Positions 1-6,238 of a DNA stretch of 6,420 nucleotides are shown in pieces. Location: contig CAZPUJ010000317.1 in NCBI GenBank assembly GCA_964589725.1, positions 1 to 6,420 on the forward strand, written 5' to 3'. A program made the translations under genes and the position numbers. The DNA is from CAYSHJ01 sp964589725. GTDB taxonomy: Bacteria; Planctomycetota; Planctomycetia; Planctomycetales; Planctomycetaceae. How positions within the stretch are numbered: the stretch's first letter is position 1; the number at the start of each line of letters is the position of its first letter. The notes beneath the pieces are model-generated. The model saw only the letters and a list, made by a program, of their open reading frames with translations, did not search any database and was not told where the DNA came from.

Positions 1-65
1 ACGACGAACAGGCCAAGCAAATCCAAGACGAGCGGGTTCAACTGGTCGAACTGACGGCGAGTTAA
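1..65 (+). CDS. 3' end of an unidentified protein (partial)
   Basis: This is the C-terminal end of a gene that begins before the window. Reading from base 3 gives 20 codons and a TAA stop at 63..65. The peptide reads DEQAKQIQDERVQLVELTAS. It is rich in Gln, Glu, Lys and Asp and would suit a terminal amphipathic helix. The other two plus-strand frames are worse: one stops at 52..54 and the other runs on through the palindromic repeat. Too little remains to name a family. The stop codon touches the outer inverted repeat of the element that follows (from 65), so that element sits immediately behind this gene. Confidence 0.5.
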   Translation, partial: DEQAKQIQDERVQLVELTAS

Positions 66-165
66 GGAATCGGCTCGGAATAATTTCTCGACGTAGCCGA
101 ACTCGTAAGAGTTCGGACCGAAGTCTCACGACTTCGGCTACCGAAGTTAATGCGTGCCGATTCCT
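65..165. repeat. Nested palindromic element (BIME-like) with two GTAG-led hairpins
   Basis: The outer arms are a perfect 10-base inverted repeat, AGGAATCGGC at 65..74 and its complement at 156..165. Inside lie two 24-base units in opposite orientation, separated by one base (117). The plus unit, 93..116, is GTAG, stem CCGAACTC, loop GTAA, stem GAGTTCGG. The minus unit, 141..118, is GTAG, stem CCGAAGTC, loop GTGA, stem GACTTCGG. Each is a perfect 8-bp hairpin with GTAG directly at its 5' foot. Two of the three differences between units swap a C-G pair for G-C, so pairing is kept; the third is in the loop. Bacterial REP elements carry GTAG at the hairpin foot, and inverted REP pairs are called BIMEs. 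That family assignment is inference. A role as bidirectional terminator or mRNA 3' stabiliser for the preceding gene is possible. Confidence 0.8.
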
Positions 166-189
166 AATTTGAATTCGATCGAAGTCTGT

Positions 190-195
190 GGAGGG
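190..195 (+). promoter_or_regulatory. Ribosome binding site of the Uma2-family gene
   Basis: GGAGGG lies eight bases before the ATG at 204. It is a strong Shine-Dalgarno match at normal spacing and fixes this ATG as the start. No convincing -35/-10 pair was found between the palindromic element and this site. Confidence 0.7.
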
Positions 196-203
196 GCCTC
201 TCA

Positions 204-785
204 ATGACTACGGCTGTTGCCCACGGATTCACCCTGGAAGAGTTCCTCGCACTGCCCGATGACGGTGTCTATCGGGAAGTGATTCGAGGCAAGCTGCGCG
301 AATACCGAGAGAACGAATTGCCGCGGCGAATCAAGGACAAGAAGCACACGAAGGTCGAAGCCACGATTGCCCACCTTCTGAGAATTTGGCTCGATCAACA
401 GCCGGCAGAAACTGGCGAGGTTCATTCCGGCGAAGTCGGCTGCATCATCCGGCATGACCCGTTGACAACGGTCGGCATCGACGCGGCCTATTTCGATTAC
501 GACGTCGCCAATGATGATTCGAGCGGCTCGTCGTTCATCGGCGGTCCACCGATTCTGGCTGTCGAGATTCTTTCCCCTTCCGACACGATCGAAGCCGTTA
601 CGGAAAAAGTAGAAGAGTACCTCGCGATAGGCGTGGCCCTCGTCTGGGTCGTCAATCCGCGGTTTCGCACGGTCGAAGTCTTCCGCCCCGATGCCGAACC
701 GCAACTCGTCAACGTCCAACAAATATTGACCGCCGATCCCGTCCTCCCCGGCTTCAGCACGCCGGTTCGCGCGATCTTCGAATGA
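204..785 (+). CDS. Uma2 family endonuclease-like protein (DUF820, PD-(D/E)XK fold)
   Basis: This 193-residue protein has the usual length and motif order of the Uma2/DUF820 family. Residues 10-35 (TLEEFLALPDDGVYREVIRG) match the family opening, with an acidic helix and an E-x-x-x-G turn. The nuclease-like core shows Asp93 (GIDAAYF, where PDV is usual), Glu121 in VEILSPSDT (120-128), and Lys135 in EKVEEYL. VALVWVVNPRFRTVEVF (144-160) forms the closing strands. These are the expected acidic and lysine positions of a PD-(D/E)XK active site, so it may be catalytically competent. The family is widespread and often multicopy in cyanobacteria and planctomycetes. Its biological role is largely unknown and true nuclease activity is rarely shown. 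No signal peptide or membrane segment is visible, so it is cytoplasmic. The TGA stop overlaps an ATG (ATGA at 782..785). No partner toxin, antitoxin or methylase gene is adjacent. Confidence 0.85.
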   Translation: MTTAVAHGFTLEEFLALPDDGVYREVIRGKLREYRENELPRRIKDKKHTKVEATIAHLLRIWLDQQPAETGEVHSGEVGCIIRHDPLTTVGIDAAYFDYDVANDDSSGSSFIGGPPILAVEILSPSDTIEAVTEKVEEYLAIGVALVWVVNPRFRTVEVFRPDAEPQLVNVQQILTADPVLPGFSTPVRAIFE

Positions 786-819
786 CAGTCCTGCGCCAAG
801 TCGATCCGACTAAATTGTC

Positions 820-1272
820 GTGGGTCTGTCGGCTGACGACGGAGTGTGTGCTCGCCTTTCACGGGGTGAGCGCGATTGGTTGGTTCCGCTGAGCGAGCAG
901 CAACTGGCCGAACTGCGCAACGTCTCGATTTCGCGCCCCAAGGTCACGTCGGCGCTTGAGTTGCAGGCAAAAGCGGTCATCGCGTTGCTCGACGAACGAG
1001 GGGCCTGGGTCGAGGACGGCCAACTCCGGTATCACGGCAAAGCCGACGACACCCGCCGCGTCATCGACAGCCGCACCTTCATCCGCAATGTCGAAACACT
1101 GAGCCGTTACTTGGCGGTGACTCGGCGAAACCAATCACAGAGAGCGGCGCTCGTCGCCGTTGTCATGCTCACCCTCCTTTCGTCAACGACGAGTGCCGAC
1201 TCGCAGATATTCCAGCAGATCCAGAATTTCTTCCTGAGTCAGCGAGTTGAGCAGCCCAATCGGCATCGGTGA
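820..1272 (+). CDS. Unidentified protein, probably a damaged or 5'-truncated gene
   Basis: I do not recognise this protein. The open frame follows a stop at 811 and its first possible start is GTG 820 (150 residues), with no Shine-Dalgarno sequence; GTG 844 is an alternative. Codons between about 890 and 1130 are strongly GC-ending and the peptide is protein-like: a helix LSEQQLAELRNV, another around SALELQAKAVIALLDERGAWV, and a tail ending FIRNVETLSRYLAVTRR. The first 24 residues are poorly protein-like. The last 40 or so may be read-through: the frame runs 90 bases into the opposite-strand dehydrogenase gene and gives a tail unlike the rest. Another frame starts at ATG 782, coupled to the Uma2 stop, and covers 36 codons to TGA 890..892 with better codon use than this frame has there. 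The simplest reading is one gene broken by a frameshift, or the C-terminal remnant of a larger protein. A real 150-residue protein remains possible. Confidence 0.4.
   Translation: MGLSADDGVCARLSRGERDWLVPLSEQQLAELRNVSISRPKVTSALELQAKAVIALLDERGAWVEDGQLRYHGKADDTRRVIDSRTFIRNVETLSRYLAVTRRNQSQRAALVAVVMLTLLSSTTSADSQIFQQIQNFFLSQRVEQPNRHR
1107..1166 (-). CDS. 19-codon ORF behind a strong Shine-Dalgarno; microprotein or start of a lost gene
   Basis: An ATG at 1166..1164 opens MTTATSAALCDWFRRVTAK and stops at TAA (1109..1107). It starts 16 bases after the dehydrogenase stop codon, on the same strand. The ribosome binding site in front is the best in the window. A gene beginning here would be the next member of the operon, but no frame continues plausibly. 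Two explanations seem possible: a small translated peptide, or the preserved first codons of a gene whose body was lost where this DNA joins the fragment on the other strand. No family can be assigned. Confidence 0.3.
   Translation of the reverse strand: MTTATSAALCDWFRRVTAK
1172..1180 (-). promoter_or_regulatory. Strong Shine-Dalgarno sequence downstream of the dehydrogenase gene
   Basis: On the minus strand the sequence is AAAGGAGGG, followed by six bases (GTGAGC) and an ATG. GGAGG lies at 1177..1173. This closely matches the anti-Shine-Dalgarno complement at ideal spacing, yet only 19 codons follow. No terminator hairpin with a T-run separates it from the dehydrogenase stop at 1183. Confidence 0.5.
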
Positions 1273-4200
1273 AACCGGCGACGTATTGCGCGTTTCGATG
1301 TTGTCGAGTGATAGTTTGGTGACTTTGGTTGGGCGCAGCGGATCGGTGGCGACGAGCAGGTTCTGGTCATCGCCGCCGATCACGCGACCGACGAGCACTT
1401 GGCCAGACTTCGTTTCGACGATCGTTTGCCGATACTTGCCGTCGATGACCTTCGACGGCACCAAGAGGTGCTCCAACAGATCGCGGTGGCCGAAGCGGCT
1501 GGCGACAAAAGTGATGTCAGGGCCAAGCGTGCGTCCCTCGCCGCCGAAGCGGTGACACTGCACGCAGAGCACTTCGCGGAACAATCGCTGACCGCGCGCG
1601 AGGTCGCGTGGCGAGTTCGTGCTCTTCAGTGCCTCGTCAAAATCTTCCAGTTTCCATTCGCGGACGATTGGACGCTGCGCGGTTGCCGTGGCCGAGATGT
1701 TGTCTTGTTGAGCGGCCGGCTCCAACACTGCGCCGAGTTCATGGCGTTCGTCGGCACTCAGCGTCGCCAGGGCATCTTCACGAATGCCGTTCACGGCGAT
1801 CGGCAATAAGTTTCCGCCGTCGAACGTGTCGGCTTGCTGCAACGCGATGAAGTACCGCCGACGCAGTTCGATGTTCCAGCCGACCTTCACGTTACGCAGA
1901 ATTGTCAGGTAGGCGAGCTTGTCTTCTTGTACGACCGCCGCTTCGAGGCGCGGGATCGTCTTTTCGACCAGCGGTGGCCATTCGAGGTACGCGAACAATT
2001 CGCAGAGGCGTTGGTTGTGCGATTCGAGTTCGTGCGGGTACAGCGCGGCCAGCTTCGCGGTCACGGGCTGAGCGACCTCCGCTGTTGGCGGTCCCAGGCG
2101 GGCGAAGCCGACGGCGTAGACTCGCAGCGCGTCGAGTTGCTGCTCCGGCGAGAGTTGTCCGAGCGGCAATGCCGTCGTCCGTTCGCAAAGCCGGTGCAAC
2201 AACCTCGCGCGACGTTCGTCTGGGAGCAACGTGTCCGATCCCGCAACGCGAGCCACCGCTAACAAAGCGCCAATCGTCGCTGTCGCCCAGCCCTTTTTCG
2301 TCGGCGAGGACAACGCTCGATCAAGCCATTCAGACGACGGATGATGCTCCAGCGCGATCCGCACTGCGTGACGCTGCCAATCGTCGCGATGTCCCAACTC
2401 CTGCAAGAGAATTTCAACCGCCGCAAGGCCTTCGACACTGTGCCAGCGTTGAATTTCTTGACGAAGTTCGTGAGCCTGCAGTTCTGAGAAACCACCGCGT
2501 CCAGGATTTACCGTCGACGATGTCGGGCGGTGCGTGACAGTCGAGATTGTCATGGCATTTGTCGAAGCATTCGGGTTCGAGCGAGACGAACAAACGCGAT
2601 ACAGTCCCGACTGTGTGCCTCGACCGCCGGTCACGAAGTACATCGCACCGTCCGGACCGAACGTCAGGTCGGTGACGTTGAGCGGTTGGCCTTCGAGGAA
2701 CAGATCGGCATCGCAGCGAAACGACGCTCCGGCCGAATGAGTATGAATCGCGTGAATGCGCCCGTAGGACCAGTCGCACACGAAGATCGCTCGATCGTAA
2801 GGCGCAGGGAATTTCCCGCGATGTCCCGACTTCACGCCGGTTGGTGACGCCAGTCCCATGTCCAGGTTGCTCGGCAAGTGTTCGGCGTAATGTCCCGGCC
2901 GGTTAGCGGAGCCTTGTCGAAATCCATAATCGCCGCCGGAGACGACGTGGTTGAAGCGCGTCGGTCGATACCACGGAGTGCCTTGATCGCCCTCGTTATC
3001 GGCGTCGAACGTGAACAGCTCGCCGTCCGCGTTGAAGTCCAGGCCATACGGGTTGCGAAAGCCTCCCGCCATGACCTGCCACAGTGTCCCCTCGGCATTC
3101 GTTCGAGCGACGTGTCCCGCCGGAACCTTGACGGCCGCGTCGAACATGAACCGGTCCCAAAACGCCGGCCGCAAGCGGTCTTCGGCGATGAACTGTAACG
3201 GCGATCGCTCCGTCGCGGCGTCATAGCCCTCTGGCAGCAAGACGTTATTGCCGTGGATCACATAAATCAGGTTGTCCGGTCCGAGCGCGAGGGCATTCCG
3301 CCCATGACCGACTCCACCGCCGGTGGCCTTCAGTAACTTCACGTCATCAAACTTGTCGTCGCCGTCGGTGTCTCGCAGCCGGTACAGTCCCTTCGAGTTG
3401 TTGGCGTTGGCGTACAAACTGTCGAAGGCCCACAATAGTCCGCGGCATTCTTGAAGCTGATCGTTGATGAGTTCGACTTGGATATCGGCACCATCCGAAG
3501 ATTCCTCTGCCGGCCGACTCTGACGACCCTTCTCCTTAACCCGCTCCCCGGGAAGAAGAGGGGACCGAGCAAGAGAATCGGGAAACGACATTCGCAAGAT
3601 GCCCGCTCCTTCGCGCCCGATAATCAAGCGGCCTTTCGCGTCGAAGGTCAAGCTGATCCAAGAACCTTCGCCTGGTTGCGAGCTGCGCAGCAACTCGGCT
3701 TGAAATCCCGGAACGACATTGATCCGAGCCGCCTCGTTCGCCTGTCCGGTTCCGATCGCCCGCTTCCATTGATCGTAGTCGTCAAGCTGCTCGGCGGGCC
3801 GCCACCACGGAGCAACTCCCAGCAGGCCGAAGCTTGTCGCCGGTTCCCACGACGACCAGAAGATCTCTTCCAAGTGAGTCGCCGCTTGCCAGCCGCTGTC
3901 GGTGACCAGCCGCTGCCGATGGCCATTCGCGTCGATGAAATCGAGCTGCAACCAAACTCCCGCCGCGCCCGCGACGTTGTTGGCGGTGACCTCGATGTGG
4001 AAATTTCCGGCTGCCCACTTTCGTCGCATGTCAACAACGGTGAGTCGCTTGGTCCCGGCGATCTGGGCCACGACGTCACCGTCAATCACCACAGTCGCTC
4101 GATCATCGGCCAAGCCACGAATCTCCAATCGCTCAGCCGGTTGGCGGAGCACTCCGTCGCATCGCAGCCGCACGGTTTCATTGGCTCGCGGAAATTTGGA

Positions 4201-4299
4201 ACTCCACAGCCATTGAGCCTCCGCCCCGACATCGGCCCTCGCTTGGCGAACCATCGCCAGAAGTCCAATCGCCATAACGAGCGACCAAATCCGACACAT
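1183..4299 (-). CDS. PVC-type heme-binding CxxCH protein with dehydrogenase beta-propeller
   Basis: This 1038-residue exported protein is likely a periplasmic, heme-linked dehydrogenase of sugars or alcohols. Residues 1-22 form a signal peptide (Arg3, hydrophobic 4-16, cleavage probably after ARA). Residues 28-165 look like a carbohydrate-binding-type beta-sandwich (AEAQWLWSSKFPR; VVIDGDVVA). From about 193 comes the propeller of the TIGR02604 type, starting VVPGFQAELL, with RGLLWAFDSLYANANNSKG (286-304), an Asp-rich turn DTDGDDKFD (310-318) and GGFRNPYGLDFNADGE (412-427). Residues 605-865 are helical, HEAT-like. The last 140 residues match the TIGR02603 heme domain: C912-V-Q-C915-H916 binds heme c, and Met1012 in SPMPIGLL is a candidate axial ligand. 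There is no further membrane segment. An apparent in-frame repeat insertion lies near residues 242-262, and a Ser/Thr/Asn-rich linker at 571-599. The start is supported by GAGGA seven bases upstream. It is the third intact gene of the minus-strand block, 31 bases behind PIG-L. Substrate and cofactor are not evident. Confidence 0.92.
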   Translation of the reverse strand: MCRIWSLVMAIGLLAMVRQARADVGAEAQWLWSSKFPRANETVRLRCDGVLRQPAERLEIRGLADDRATVVIDGDVVAQIAGTKRLTVVDMRRKWAAGNFHIEVTANNVAGAAGVWLQLDFIDANGHRQRLVTDSGWQAATHLEEIFWSSWEPATSFGLLGVAPWWRPAEQLDDYDQWKRAIGTGQANEAARINVVPGFQAELLRSSQPGEGSWISLTFDAKGRLIIGREGAGILRMSFPDSLARSPLLPGERVKEKGRQSRPAEESSDGADIQVELINDQLQECRGLLWAFDSLYANANNSKGLYRLRDTDGDDKFDDVKLLKATGGGVGHGRNALALGPDNLIYVIHGNNVLLPEGYDAATERSPLQFIAEDRLRPAFWDRFMFDAAVKVPAGHVARTNAEGTLWQVMAGGFRNPYGLDFNADGELFTFDADNEGDQGTPWYRPTRFNHVVSGGDYGFRQGSANRPGHYAEHLPSNLDMGLASPTGVKSGHRGKFPAPYDRAIFVCDWSYGRIHAIHTHSAGASFRCDADLFLEGQPLNVTDLTFGPDGAMYFVTGGRGTQSGLYRVCSSRSNPNASTNAMTISTVTHRPTSSTVNPGRGGFSELQAHELRQEIQRWHSVEGLAAVEILLQELGHRDDWQRHAVRIALEHHPSSEWLDRALSSPTKKGWATATIGALLAVARVAGSDTLLPDERRARLLHRLCERTTALPLGQLSPEQQLDALRVYAVGFARLGPPTAEVAQPVTAKLAALYPHELESHNQRLCELFAYLEWPPLVEKTIPRLEAAVVQEDKLAYLTILRNVKVGWNIELRRRYFIALQQADTFDGGNLLPIAVNGIREDALATLSADERHELGAVLEPAAQQDNISATATAQRPIVREWKLEDFDEALKSTNSPRDLARGQRLFREVLCVQCHRFGGEGRTLGPDITFVASRFGHRDLLEHLLVPSKVIDGKYRQTIVETKSGQVLVGRVIGGDDQNLLVATDPLRPTKVTKLSLDNIETRNTSPVSPMPIGLLNSLTQEEILDLLEYLRVGTRR
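3526..3568 (+). repeat. Dispersed-type GC-rich repeat embedded in the dehydrogenase gene
   Basis: Read on the plus strand, this stretch begins ACCCTTCTCCTTAACCCG, continues CTCCCCGGGAAG and ends AAGAGGGGACCGA. It resembles a widely seen intergenic repeat of bacterial genomes of the form ACCCTAACCCTCTCCC...GGAGAGGGGACCGA; the match comes from memory. On the minus strand it is translated in frame as about residues 244-258, including SPLLPGERVKEKG. It sits between the propeller strands GILRMSFP and IQVELINDQLQECRG. In relatives as I recall them these strands are joined by a shorter loop, so it is probably an exposed loop insertion. Confidence 0.5.
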
Positions 4300-4306
4300 G
4301 CCCCTG

Positions 4307-4311
4307 TCCTC
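4307..4311 (-). promoter_or_regulatory. Ribosome binding site of the heme dehydrogenase gene
   Basis: GAGGA on the minus strand lies seven bases before the ATG at 4299. It supports MCRIWSLVMA as the N-terminus rather than the internal Met9, and keeps the arginine needed at the front of the signal peptide. Confidence 0.55.
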
Positions 4312-4330
4312 GCGCTGGAGATTTCAAGTT

Positions 4331-5029
4331 TCACAAAATGTCCGACGGATACGCGTTCATCGAGCGAAATGCCTCGGCGTAGCGGACGCCGCAGGTTTGA
4401 CCGCGATAGGCGGAGATGGATTCCTTCGTTCGCATCGCGCCGTCCGGCTGGCTGGCGTCAAAAAGCTCGTTGCGGACGAGGGCCATCAGCTTACCGAGCC
4501 AGGCAATTGCATCGGGCCATTCGTCGGTGACGTCGACGAACGTGTTCGGCTCGAAGCCGATCGTGTGCCGCGGCCCGTTGTCGAATTGAAAGGTACGGCT
4601 GGGTCCGCGAAATCTCTTCGCGTCGTTCGGATCGAGCAATCGGTCGCCATGTCCCAATGCGACTTTGCTGAGCGCCGACGCGACCTCGTGATCCGGGTGT
4701 TGATCGTGCGGCCACAGCATAAAGGCGACATCCGGTTGAATCTCGACGATGGCTTCGGTCACGGCGACCTTCGTCGCGAGGTTGACGTCGAACCGCATCC
4801 CTGTGAAGTCCAGCATCCGCATCTCGACGCCGTGGTCCTTTGCGAGGCGGACCGTTCCTTCAACGATCTCATTCTCGCGCCCGACTGCTGGCTTCCAGTT
4901 CGAGTAATCGCCGATCAAGCTCAGAATCACGACGCGATGATTCTTGCGAACGGCCTTGAGCAACGTGCCTGAGATGCCGAACACGCAGTCGTCGTAGTGG
5001 GCTCCGATTCCGAGGATCGTTTTGGGCAT
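4331..5029 (-). CDS. PIG-L family deacetylase (zinc-dependent N-deacetylase fold)
   Basis: This 232-residue protein belongs to the PIG-L/LmbE family. Members use one zinc ion to remove acetyl groups from N-acetylglucosamine-containing substrates such as those of PIG-L, MshB and BshB. The signature is present: ILGIGAHYDD at residues 5-14, where His11 and Asp14 should bind zinc and Asp13 act as base, and HDQHPDHEVAS at 108-118, with His114 as third ligand. The usual Pro in AHPDD is Tyr12 here. The Rossmann-like core continues with VVILSLIGDYS (33-43) and VEIQPDVAFMLWP (95-107). The tail (RTKESISAYRGQTCGVRYAEAFRS) carries the RG..CGV.YAEAF pattern common in the family. No signal peptide is seen, so it is cytoplasmic. 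It starts eight bases after the Gfo/Idh stop without a clear Shine-Dalgarno sequence, which suggests translational coupling. The substrate is unknown; bacillithiol or mycothiol synthesis is not supported by the neighbours. Confidence 0.92.
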   Translation of the reverse strand: MPKTILGIGAHYDDCVFGISGTLLKAVRKNHRVVILSLIGDYSNWKPAVGRENEIVEGTVRLAKDHGVEMRMLDFTGMRFDVNLATKVAVTEAIVEIQPDVAFMLWPHDQHPDHEVASALSKVALGHGDRLLDPNDAKRFRGPSRTFQFDNGPRHTIGFEPNTFVDVTDEWPDAIAWLGKLMALVRNELFDASQPDGAMRTKESISAYRGQTCGVRYAEAFRSMNAYPSDIL

Positions 5030-5037
5030 TGAGAGTC

Positions 5038-6213
5038 TCAGCTTTCAATCGGGCGGGTCGCCAGCAGTGGATGTTGGCGGTTGCTGAGCGGAATCGGCAA
5101 GCGTCGGCCGTCCGCGAAGTGCGAGGCGTACGTGCCTTGCACCATCTCGGTGATCCACATGGCGTGCTTTAACGGAGAGAGCGATTCGCGGCGTTGCTCG
5201 ATCGCGTCGATCAGGTCCAGCGCCAACGCGCGGTTGCCGAGCGACAACCACTCTTGGCGAATCGGTCGCGGCTTGTGTTCCGGCGTGAAGTGCCAGTCTT
5301 CGATCCACAGCTTGTCCCATTTGAGCTGTTCAAAGTCCGGCAGCACGCCCGGCGCCGGATAGACATAGACGTCACCCGGTTGCCGCCATTGCAGCGTGGC
5401 TCTTTCGCACTCGACGGTCAGGCCATAGACGCTGTCCCAAATCGGTGGCGGTTCCGCGCGGTCGGTCGCTCGAAGTGACGACGTTGCCGTGCCGGCTGTG
5501 GAATCGAACGTCCCGAGCACTCCGCCTTCAAAGCCGAACAGCGCCAAGATGGAATCGCCACACACCGGCCCGACCGGCATCGAGCCTTCTCGCTTGTCGG
5601 CCAACCTCGCCTCGCGGTTGCCGACGCGAATGTGGCCGCTGACCCAGCGCGGCGACCCGGCGATGGCGAGCATCAAATCGAACCAATGCGTGCCGTGAAT
5701 CAATAGTTCCTCGCCACCGCCGCGAGCGTCGTCCTTCGGTCGTGCGCGCATGCGGAGCACTCGGCCAAACTCTCCGGAGCGAATCTCGGCGAGAGCCTTC
5801 TTTACCGGCGGCATGGCACGCCACTGATGAGCCATCGCGAGTTTGACTCCGTTGGATTCGCAGACCGCTTTGATCGCATCCGCCGATTCCAGGTCAGGCG
5901 CCAGCGGCTTTTCGCAGTAAATATGGCAACCACGTTTCGCGACCGCTTGCAACATCGCCGCGCGATCGGTCAGCCACATCGGCCCGACGCAGACAATGTC
6001 TGGCTTCACTTGGTCAAGCATCTCGCGGTAGTCACCGAACAACGCCGAGACACCGACTCGTTCGCCGGACTTCCTCAAACCTGCCGCATTGTCATCCGCG
6101 ACCGCGACGACTTCGGCTCGGTCGAGTCCTCGAAAGGCGCCGTCCAGTCCGTGGCCATAGTCGCCTCGGCCTGTCGAACCGATGACAGCCACTCGGTAAC
6201 GCTTGATGGGCAT
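5038..6213 (-). CDS. Gfo/Idh/MocA family NAD(P)-dependent oxidoreductase
   Basis: This 391-residue protein is of typical length for the glucose-fructose oxidoreductase / inositol dehydrogenase family, which oxidises or reduces sugars and cyclitols. Residues 6-17 (YRVAVIGSTGRG) form the Rossmann strand and glycine-rich dinucleotide loop. VVAVAD at 35-40 ends the second strand. EKP at 101-103 is the family hallmark, with Lys102 the expected catalytic lysine. IHGTHWFDL at 172-180 supplies the His176-x-x-Asp179 motif of the active site. Residues from about 130 to 370 form the C-terminal alpha/beta domain. A longer reading to TTG 6300 is possible. I chose ATG 6213 because the Rossmann fold starts right after it, a GGAG lies six bases upstream, and the extra 29 codons run through a palindromic repeat. 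No Tat or Sec signal is evident. It leads the minus-strand block and stops eight bases before PIG-L. The exact substrate is not visible. Confidence 0.93.
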   Translation of the reverse strand: MPIKRYRVAVIGSTGRGDYGHGLDGAFRGLDRAEVVAVADDNAAGLRKSGERVGVSALFGDYREMLDQVKPDIVCVGPMWLTDRAAMLQAVAKRGCHIYCEKPLAPDLESADAIKAVCESNGVKLAMAHQWRAMPPVKKALAEIRSGEFGRVLRMRARPKDDARGGGEELLIHGTHWFDLMLAIAGSPRWVSGHIRVGNREARLADKREGSMPVGPVCGDSILALFGFEGGVLGTFDSTAGTATSSLRATDRAEPPPIWDSVYGLTVECERATLQWRQPGDVYVYPAPGVLPDFEQLKWDKLWIEDWHFTPEHKPRPIRQEWLSLGNRALALDLIDAIEQRRESLSPLKHAMWITEMVQGTYASHFADGRRLPIPLSNRQHPLLATRPIES

Positions 6214-6219
6214 CTTGTG

Positions 6220-6224
6220 CTCCG
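6220..6224 (-). promoter_or_regulatory. Ribosome binding site deciding the Gfo/Idh start
   Basis: On the minus strand CGGAG ends six bases before the ATG at 6213. Together with the protein fold it rules for this ATG over the TTG at 6300. Confidence 0.6.
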
Positions 6225-6238
6225 TTGGCCACCGGCCT

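Noticed and set aside
93..141. CRISPR-like repeat
   Set aside because: There are only two units, in opposite orientation and separated by one base, with no spacers and no cas genes.
201..722. Minus-strand open frame of 173 codons opposite the Uma2 gene
   Set aside because: It is a shadow of a well-supported gene; the plus strand has the ribosome binding site and family motifs.
1145..1159. Hairpin CGGCG-CTCGT-CGCCG between the convergent genes as a terminator
   Set aside because: The stem is only five base pairs and no T-run follows on either strand, so it is not supported as an intrinsic terminator.
3451..4530. Plus-strand open frame of 359 codons opposite the dehydrogenase and PIG-L genes
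   Set aside because: It is antisense to two confidently identified genes, has low-complexity Arg/Pro/Ser-rich composition with no recognisable motif, and crosses their intergenic gap. It is a GC-rich shadow frame.
4298..4972. Plus-strand open frame of 224 codons opposite PIG-L
   Set aside because: It mirrors the PIG-L coding sequence, which carries intact catalytic motifs; no independent family features or ribosome binding site.
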